The position numbers and the translations under genes were made by a program. The notes below the pieces were generated by a model. It did no database searches and had not been told where the DNA came from. It saw only the letters and a program-made list of their open reading frames with translations. From assembly GCA_026770585.1 (NCBI GenBank), contig MU647409.1, positions 6,235 through 17,580 of the forward strand: a DNA stretch of 11,346 nt, read 5' to 3'. The DNA is from Baffinella frigidus. Taxonomy: Eukaryota > Cryptophyceae > Cryptomonadales > Baffinellaceae. Positions 1 to 6,562 of this stretch are shown here, in pieces; the first letter of the stretch is position 1; the number at the start of each line of letters is the position of its first letter.

Positions 1-5
1 AGGGT

Positions 6-93
<88 letters not shown>

Positions 94-100
94 GGGTTGA
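1..100 (+). repeat. TTGAGGG telomere-like array
   Basis: About thirteen near-perfect head-to-tail copies of GGGTTGA. It is a variant of the TTTAGGG type, so probably an interstitial array and not an active telomere, although it lies at the window edge. Confidence 0.95.
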
Positions 101-101
101 G

Positions 102-358
102 TTTTCAAACAAGTGCTCCTCGAACCAACGTTGCTACGCTTTGTACATGAGACGGTCTTCACACCCTACGGTAGGGCCCTAGGACCTGCCTGGGGCGAGT
201 TAGGATGGATATTCACCCTATGGTCACCTAAGGGATGCGAGAGGTACCCCTGTACCTTTGCGCGTGTAATGAAGACGGTTGAGGGTTGATGGGTTGAGGG
301 TTCAAACAAGTGATCCTCCAACCAAAGTTGCTACGCTTTGTGCATCAGGCGGTTTTCA
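102..358 (+). repeat. Direct repeat pair (102-160 and 299-358)
   Basis: Two diverged copies of a ~58-bp sequence beginning TTCAAACAAGTG and containing GTTGCTACGCTTTGT, each preceded by TTGAGGG repeats. The second has substitutions but no large gap. The repeats and their flanking array appear to have been duplicated together. Confidence 0.85.
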
Positions 359-385
359 TTGCGCGCGCAAAGGTACAGGGGTACC
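233..385. repeat. Inverted repeat around GGTACCCCTGTACC
   Basis: The arms 233-275 (GAGAGGTACCCCTGTACC then TTTGCGCG) and 345-388 (CGCGCAAAGGTACAGG then GGTACCTCTCT) are near-perfect reverse complements. They carry the same terminal motif as the foldback elements at 1677-1977, here outward-facing around the second TTCAAACAAGTG copy. Confidence 0.8.
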
Positions 386-414
386 TCTCTCATAAGAACC
401 CCCCTCCCTCCCCC

Positions 415-1175
415 CCTCATTTGCTATCAATCCCCAAAATTGCACATCGCGTACAGCCCCACCACGGACGCCCGCGGCTCCGCCGAGAACCCTCAGGCAC
501 CCTATGCTGACCCCATGAACCATTGTTTCACCAAGGAACAGTGCAGCAAGCGTATGCCATCGCCATGAACACCGTAGCGGAATTGGTACCAATTCCTACA
601 GGAAAACGCTATTCCATGGCATTTTCAGCGTCGAACCGCCGCTGCCGAGGGCGGGGGGGGGTCCTAGACACGAAACCGCTGCACCACATCGAAGCAACCA
701 TCATAGGCAGCCTCTCTGTGAAGATCCGGGAGGTTCCAATTGCCGCCGCTGCCCGGGGAACCACTGGGTGACTCCGGATTCTGCCTGGCAGCGCAAAAGC
801 GGGCAAAACCCTGCCGGGGCAGGCCTGAGGGCGGGGGTCGCACTGCGCCGCACCCTGATTAGGGGACCACTGTACATGGTTGGCACTGGCGGGCGATGTC
901 TCCGCCCCTGTGCGGGCGCCCCGCGCGCTGCCCAGGGTGCTTTTGGCAAGTCGAGCTGTGCTGCCATTTCAACGGCAACGCCCGGCCGTGGCCCGCCCTA
1001 CCCGGGTGTTGGCGGCCGGTAGAACTATGACTCCTTCACACCGATGCGACGGGCTTCAGCTCCCCTACCGGATCCCGGCGAGACAAGTTCCGTCAAAAAA
1101 ACGGCGAGGTACAACCGAGCCCCAACTTTCCGTGAATTCACGGATTTGAAAGTGAATTCACGGATTGAGACATAG
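415..1175. other. Low-repeat GC-rich stretch, no gene supported
   Basis: About 760 bp without telomere-like repeats. Open frames on both strands reach 60 to 90 codons, but none shows a family motif and most lack a convincing ATG. It could be a decayed gene or transposon fragment, or simply GC-rich intergenic DNA. I see no splice pattern linking it to TERC. Confidence 0.5.
1130..1166. repeat. Twin CCGTGAATTCACGG palindromes
   Basis: The self-complementary sequence CGTGAATTCACGGATT occurs at 1131-1146; a near-identical GTGAATTCACGGATTG follows at 1152-1167. Function unknown; a duplicated binding site or chance duplication are both possible. Confidence 0.7.
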
Positions 1176-1262
1176 CCACTAGGACCACCTTAGGGCCCTA
1201 CGCAGAGGCCTACTGTAGGCTCGGAGGGGGTGGCGCTTTCTTATGAGCGAGGTACCCCTTTA
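1176..1262. mobile_element. Partial GC-rich foldback element (right half)
   Basis: The centre contains TAGGGCCCTACG, followed by a right arm GGCGCTTTCTTATGAGCGAG then GTACCCC. The arm matches the foldback elements at 1677-1797 and 1856-1977; the left arm is not seen. Confidence 0.65.
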
Positions 1263-1479
1263 CGCCGAACAGGCGCCAGATCTGTAGGTCCTTGAGGTTC
1301 TTCAAGCTCCCAGCATAGGCGGACACTGGAACTGGTTCTGCAGAAAGGCCATGCTTCCTTCCGGATCACATTCAGGACCTTTACCCCCGGTGCACGGGTT
1401 TTGCCTGTCTTGTCAAAAACCCACATGCCGCCGCTCGACTGTCACGAGCTGAGTTTACTTTTCGTAAAACTAGGGACAC

Positions 1480-1600
1480 ATTCCTACGGTAGGACACCAC
1501 AGGGGTACCTCGCTCATAATCAGATGCGCCTCGAGGACTCTACACTATGCCGATACCTAGGGCCCTACAGTGGTTCTAGGGGGGTGGGGGGGGGTGCCTC
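1480..1600. mobile_element. Partial GC-rich foldback element (left half)
   Basis: Contains the left terminus ACAGGGGTACCTCGCTCATA, a centre with CTAGGGCCCTACAGTGG, then a G-run. The right terminus is missing or diverged. Preceded by CCTACGGTAGGA, itself a short palindrome. Confidence 0.65.
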
Positions 1601-1676
1601 CGTATGATGAGGCAACCGCAACCCTGTCCGAAGCTTGCACGCGAAACCCCTGTAGGCTAACCCAGCAAGTGGCGAG

Positions 1677-1797
1677 TACAGGGGTACCTCGCTCATCGGA
1701 AACCGCCCCCCCCCCTAGGACCCCCTAGGACCCTAGGCATGGTCCTACTGTAGGGTCCTAGGGGGAGGCGGTTTCTTATGAGCGAGGTAACCCTGTA
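1677..1797. mobile_element. Foldback element, complete copy 1 (MITE-like)
   Basis: A 121-bp inverted repeat. It opens TACAGGGGTACCTCGCTCAT, followed by AAACCGCCCCCC and CCTAGGACC. It closes with the reverse complement: GGTCCTAGGGGG, GCGGTTTCTTATGAGCGAGG and TAACCCTGTA. If TA is the target-site duplication, the ends are CAGGGG...CCCTG, as in Tc1/mariner-derived MITEs. No ORF inside, so non-autonomous; class is inferred. Confidence 0.8.
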
Positions 1798-1855
1798 GCC
1801 CCATACGCTCCTACTTAGGCTATGAGTAGCGGCGCACGACCTGCTGGGGATCGAA

Positions 1856-1977
1856 TACAGGGGTACCTAGCTCATAAGAAACCGCCCCCCCCTAGGACCC
1901 TACAGTAGGACCATGCCTAGGGTCCTGTGGTGGACCTAGGGGGGGGGGCAGTTTCTTATGCGCGAGGTACCCCTGTA
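1856..1977. mobile_element. Foldback element, complete copy 2 (MITE-like)
   Basis: A 122-bp near-perfect inverted repeat with the same ends as copy 1 (TACAGGGGTACC ... GGTACCCCTGTA), arms carrying ATAAGAAACCGCCCCCC, and a centre of CCTAGGACC/ACAGTAGGACC. It could fold into a hairpin for almost its whole length. Confidence 0.82.
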
Positions 1978-1984
1978 TGACCCC

Positions 1985-2062
1985 CTCGCCACTTAAGGGA
2001 TACCCAGGGCCCTACGGTGGTCCCAGGGGGGGGGGGGGGCTCCTTATCCCTTAAGTGGCGAG
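1985..2062. mobile_element. Related foldback with CTCGCCACTTAAGGG ends
   Basis: A 78-bp inverted repeat with arms CTCGCCACTTAAGGGATA and TATCCCTTAAGTGGCGAG around CAGGGCCCTACGGTGGTCCC and a long G-run. The centre resembles the CAGGGG family but the termini differ. Diverged copies of CGCCACTTAAGGG recur near 2132 and 2237. Confidence 0.75.
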
Positions 2063-2069
2063 TGGGCTC

Positions 2070-2346
2070 ATACGCCCTACCGTAGGGCCCTAGGACCTGC
2101 CTAGGACCTGTAGGGGGTCCTTTCAGACCCCCTCGCCACTTAAGGGGAAAGCGAGGTACCCCTGTAAGCTGGCGCACAGGTGTGCAGCTGTGCACCCAAG
2201 CTTACAGCGCACTGCGGGGGTCAAATATGCCCCTGGCCACTCAAGGGCCCTCGCCTCGGGCCTATCCCCCTAGGACCCTGCAGTAGGCCTATCTAGCCCT
2301 CTGGTGGTCCTAGGGGGGGCGCGGCTCCTTGTGAGCGAGGTACCCA
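2070..2346. mobile_element. Degraded foldback copies
   Basis: Two further incomplete copies. 2075-2176 has CCGTAGGGCCCTAGGACC in the centre and ends AAAGCGAGGTACCCCTGTA. 2229-2346 has CCCTAGGACCCTGCAGTAGG, a G-run and TTGTGAGCGAGGTACCCATG. Both lack a clear left terminus. Between them is a small GCACAGGTGTGCAGCTGTGC palindromic run (2164-2183). Confidence 0.6.
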
Positions 2347-2371
2347 TGAAGGTCCGAGATGCGATACTCCG

Positions 2372-2390
2372 ATTATGCCTCCTCCTCACC
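2372..2390 (-). repeat. Downstream copy of the TERC stop-codon region
   Basis: Minus strand reads GGTGAGGAGGAGGCATAAT, identical over 19 bp to the end of the terminal exon at 2522-2540, including TAA. It lies downstream of the true stop, with the minisatellite at 2394-2515 between the two copies. Confidence 0.85.
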
Positions 2391-2393
2391 TAC

Positions 2394-2515
2394 CCCGCCT
2401 TGGGACGGACGGGCCCGCGTCGGGACGGACGGGCCCGCCTCAGGACACTGAAAGGCCCGCCTCGGGATGGATGGGCCCGCCTCGGGACGGATAGGCCCGC
2501 CTCAGGTCAGATGGG
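2394..2515. repeat. GC-rich minisatellite in TERC 3' flank
   Basis: About six imperfect tandem copies of a ~20-24 bp unit, GGGCCCGCCTCGGGACGGAT-like, with one longer diverged unit (GACACTGAAAGGCC). It begins within ten bases of the TERC stop, so it would form the 3' UTR. No polyadenylation signal is obvious. Confidence 0.88.
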
Positions 2516-2522
2516 GGAGAAA

Positions 2523-2612
2523 TTATGCCTCCTCCTCACCGTCCTCCGGCTTCTTGAAGAGGGAGAGGCCGACCCCCCCCGAGAGCAGCGCGATGACTAT
2601 CCCCAGAGATAA
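2523..2612 (-). CDS. TERC: TERC terminal exon k with stop codon
   Basis: A 90-nt exon after acceptor CAACAG, read as 29 codons and TAA (2523-2525). It encodes [19 protein letters not shown] followed by a hydrophilic tail [10 protein letters not shown]. It is the last membrane helix and C-terminus, equivalent to the STEASLxxV...GVLLSL end of plant TERC. Confidence 0.87.
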   Translation of the reverse strand, partial: LSLGIVIALLSGGVGLSLFKKPEDGEEEA

Positions 2613-5600
2613 CTGTTGAGGGTTTGGGGTTTAGAGAGAGAGTTGCTTTACTTTATTATTATTATTATTTTATTATTACTTTTATTTTTAGTATTATTAT
2701 TATTTATCATTTCTTTATTATTTGTTATTTAGGGTTTAGATCTTGGGTTCGGGGTTTAGGGTTAAGGGTTAAGGTTTAGGTTCAAGGTTTAGGGGGTGCG
2801 GTTCAGAGAGGCCGACGCCGCCCAAGAGGAGCGCAATGACTATCCCCAGAGACAACTGTGTGGGGTTGAGGTTGAGCATTTATTACAATTCATACATATG
2901 TTATTCATCATTTAATATGTATTATTTAGGGTTTTGGATTTCGGGGTCTCGGGTTTAGGGATTGAAGGTGAAAAAGGTGCAAAACTCCCCCGATTCTAGC
3001 CTGGAGAGGTGGGTACCTCCGGACCAGGTTTGTGGTTTATGGTTTCGGGTTTCGGGTTTCGGGTTTAGGTTTACCTCAGCAGGAACGTCGAGACCAGCGA
3101 ATTCTCCAATCATCTTGAGCCCGACGAAGCCCAGGACGAGCCCTGAGGAGAGGGTTTGGGGTTTGGGATTGCGGATTGGGGTCCCCCGAAACCCGAAACC
3201 ACAACCAGAAATTCTCGGCCGAGAAGAGGGGTTGGGGTTAGGGATTCGGGTTTAGGGTATGGGGGGTTGGGGTGTGGGGTGTGGGATTTGGGGTGTGGGG
3301 TTTCGGGTGTCGGGTGCAGGGTGTAGCCCTGCCGAGAAGAGGGTTTGGGGTTTGGGGTTTGGGGTTGGGGATTCGGGTTTCGGGTTAGGATGTAGGGGGG
3401 GGGGGTGACATAGATCTGATTTGACATAAATCGGTTTTCACAAGAAGTTGGGGGGTGGGCAGAGGGGAGCTAGGGTTGAACGGGGGGAGGGGGGGGCGTA
3501 CCCTGAACCCTAAACCCTGAACCAGGCAGTTAGGGTTTAGGGTTTAGGGTTTAGGGTTTAGGGTTGAGGTTTAGTGTTTAGGGTTTACCACAGGTTTAGT
3601 GTTTAGGATTTAGTGTTTAGGTTTTAGGTTTTAGGTTTAAGGGTTTAGGGTTTAGGGCTGGGGGGCGTACCGACAGCGGGCTCCAAGTACTCGAGGTTCT
3701 GCACCAGTTTTGAGATCACCTGCCACAGGTTACGGGCCCGCAGAGTGTTAACTTACGGGTACGACTGTCAACTTACGGGTACGACTGTCAACTTACGGAA
3801 CGACTGGCAACTTACGGAACGACTGGCAACTTACGGGCACGAGTGTCAACTCACGGACCCCACCACTCTCACCTTACGGGGCCCACCACTGTCAACTAAT
3901 CGGGTGCGGTTGACTGATCGGGGTTTGTACGTGGGTGATGACTGAACCGGGCGCGGATAGTACCGGGGAAAGAGAGGATTAGTCAACTGCCGCGCGACGC
4001 TTGGCGGGTTTAGGGTTTAGGGTTCAGGGTTCAGGGTTTAGGGTTTAGGGTTGAGGTGCGAGAGAGGTGTGTTCGCGGGTGCTATCTTAGCCTCGAGCAT
4101 TGATGCTATCTTGGCATCAAGCCTCAGCCTCGGGGCTAAGATAGGTGAGGCTAAGATAGGCGAGGGTACGGAAAATATCTTAGCCTCGAGTCTCAGGCTC
4201 GAGGCTTAACATACGCGAGACTTTATCTCAAAAAACGAGTTCTAAAACTCGTTTTCTTAAGTCAATTCCTCTACAAATTCGTCAACTTATTCTTTACTCT
4301 CCGCATAAGTTGACAAATTTGTAGGAGAATTGACTTAAGAAAACGAGTTTTAGAACTCGTTTTCTGAGATAAGACTAAGATAAAGAAAAATGGGCACGAA
4401 CGAGACAGCGCAAAAGGAGAAGTCCACTTGAGAGGGAGCCGTTCCACTTGAGGGGTGTGCCTCGTAACCTGGTATTGTAGAATTCGGGATGGCTTGGATT
4501 TTGGGTCGGGTTGGGCAATTCCAAATTCCAGATTGTTTTGTTAGATGACTGGCTTAAATGAAGTTTTATGCTATCTTATGCATGAGATTGATGTTCAGAT
4601 ATCTTGTCTTTGCATCCCCACCCACCCATAAGATGACAGAAAACGGCGTATGTTCGTCAGATTTCCGCCCAACCCGATCCTGGAAGAATCCAAGCCAACC
4701 CGAATTCTACAATAGAGCTTTACCACGACCACTCGAGACTGAAAGAGGGACTATTTTAAAAGTTTTAAGTTTACAAGTCCTTTACAAGTGAAGGGGAAAA
4801 AATTGTAGTAATTTTCAGACAAATAGGGGCGTTGGTCACGTATCTCGCGGAATTCCTCGAGATACGTGACCAAGCCTGCCCGTGACTGGTACTAAATTTA
4901 ACAACCCCACATTTAAAATGGTCCCATTTCTAGCCTCGAGTGGGAAGGGCACGGGTTTTCCAAAAACTCTCTGAATGTTGTCAATATTTGAATAACCCCC
5001 CATAAAGACCCGTCCTAACCTGGTAGAGGGAGCGGAGGCCCGCGATGGCGAAGATGTTGGACGTGAACACGATCAGCGGGTCCTGCACGGTTTGGGGTTT
5101 GGGGTTTGGGGTTTAGGGTGGAGGTTTTAGGGTTTAGGGTGGAGGTGTTAGGGTTTGGGGTTTGGGGTTTGGGGTTTAGGGTTTAGGATTTAGGGTTTGG
5201 GATTCAGGGTTTAGGGTTTAGGGTTTGGGGTTTAGGGTTTAGGGTTTATCGGTGAGACCTGGGTGACCCCAAACACCGCAGGGATCGAGTCGACGGCGAA
5301 GAGGATGTCGGAAATCTCGACGCAGAAGAGCACCAGGAGGAGCGGCGTCGCGCGCTTCACTCCGTCCACCTGAGTGGTAAGATTTTAGGGTTTAGGGTTT
5401 AGGGTTTAGGGTTGAGAGTTTAGGATTTAGGGGTATGGATTGAGGGGTTGGTGTTTAGGGTTTAGATTGTAGGGTTTAGGGTTTAGGGTTTAGGGTTGTA
5501 AGGCGACACGCTCCTGGGCGGGAAAGCTATCAATGTATCTAGCTAGCTAGCTAGCTATTTAGAAAGCTAGCTATCGGGCGGGAAAAGTGGACCATGGTGA

Positions 5601-6531
5601 AGAAGTTGTCCTTGTCGTATGTGTCCGTCGATTGGATCAGCTTGTTGCCGAGCTTCACAACCTGTTCGTGATTAAGGATTATTATTTAATATTATTTACT
5701 ATCTATTATCTATTATTTATTATTTGTTATGTAGGGTTTATGTATGGGGTTATGGGTTCGAGGTTTGGGGTTTGGGGTTTAGGGTTGGGGTTTGGGGGTT
5801 AGGCGTTGGGGTTTGGGGGTTAGGGTTTGGGGGTTTGGGGGTTAGGTGTCCGTCGATTGGATCAGCTTGTTCCCGAGCTTCACAACCTGTTCGTGATTAA
5901 AGTTTATTATTTATGATTATTGATTTATTATCTATTTATTATCTATTTATTATTATTATTTATTATTTCGGGATTATGCTCATGGTTATGGGTTTGAGGT
6001 TTAAGGTTTGGAGTTTAGGGTTGGGGATTAGGGGGTTAGGGTTTTGGAATTTGGGGTTTGGGGTTCGGGTTTTGGGTTTTGGAATTTGGGGTTCAGGGTT
6101 TAGGCTTCAGGATGCAGGGTTGAGTATGCAGGGTTTATTGTGTGGGGGTGTAGGGTGCATACCGAGTTCTCAGAGATGTCATCTCTGAGAACTCTTGTGT
6201 GTGTGGCCTATATATGTTAGATGGACGGCTTATTTGGACGTGACGGTAGTAACTTTTTGTACCGGCTTGTACCTTTTTGTACCGAAAATTCTTGTGTGTG
6301 TGGCCTATATATGTTAGATGGACGGCTTATTTGGACGTGACGGTAGTAACTTTTTGTACCGGCTTGTACCTTTTTGTACCGCCTTGTTACAGCCCGGTAC
6401 ATCATCGTCGTCGCCACCATCGGGTTCAGCAGCTAGGGTTAAGGGGGCAGTGCACTCGCGAGAAGGAGGTGGAGGGAGGGGGGCAGGATTCAGGGCGTAG
6501 GGTCGAGGGTTGAGGGTTGAGGGTTGATGGT

Positions 6532-6562
<31 letters not shown>

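Larger units (their letters stand above)
6163..6423 (-). pseudogene. Downstream 3'-part copy of exon e, split by a 216-bp insertion
   Basis: 6400-6423 matches the exon e segment for GGDDDD, and 6163-6183 matches the rest (DD-ISENS) with the donor GTATGC. Between them (6184-6399) is unrelated sequence. On the minus strand the insert begins GTACCGGG right after GATGAT and ends near TTCTCAG, so it looks intron-like but leaves one extra base before exon-like sequence resumes. Confidence 0.78.

Noticed and set aside
1-100. True chromosome end
   Set aside because: TTGAGGG here is only one of many variants in the window and also occurs at 6498-6582 inside a gene; the window edge alone is no evidence of a telomere.
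701-1149. Overlapping open frames on both strands, one resembling an Arg/Ala-rich transit peptide
   Set aside because: GC-rich DNA gives long chance frames. The plus frame would begin at TTG, no domain follows, and the opposite strand is equally open.
3110-3427. Minus-strand Pro/Asn-rich frame ([11 protein letters not shown]); a similar one at 10102-10323
   Set aside because: Translation of CCCCAAA repeats. The 10102 frame contains genuine exon a residues (MVEFFTGY) but then reads through the intron.
4558-4791. 77-codon plus-strand frame
   Set aside because: It lies mostly within the MITE-like element at 4475-4712 and inside a TERC intron, with no recognisable motif.
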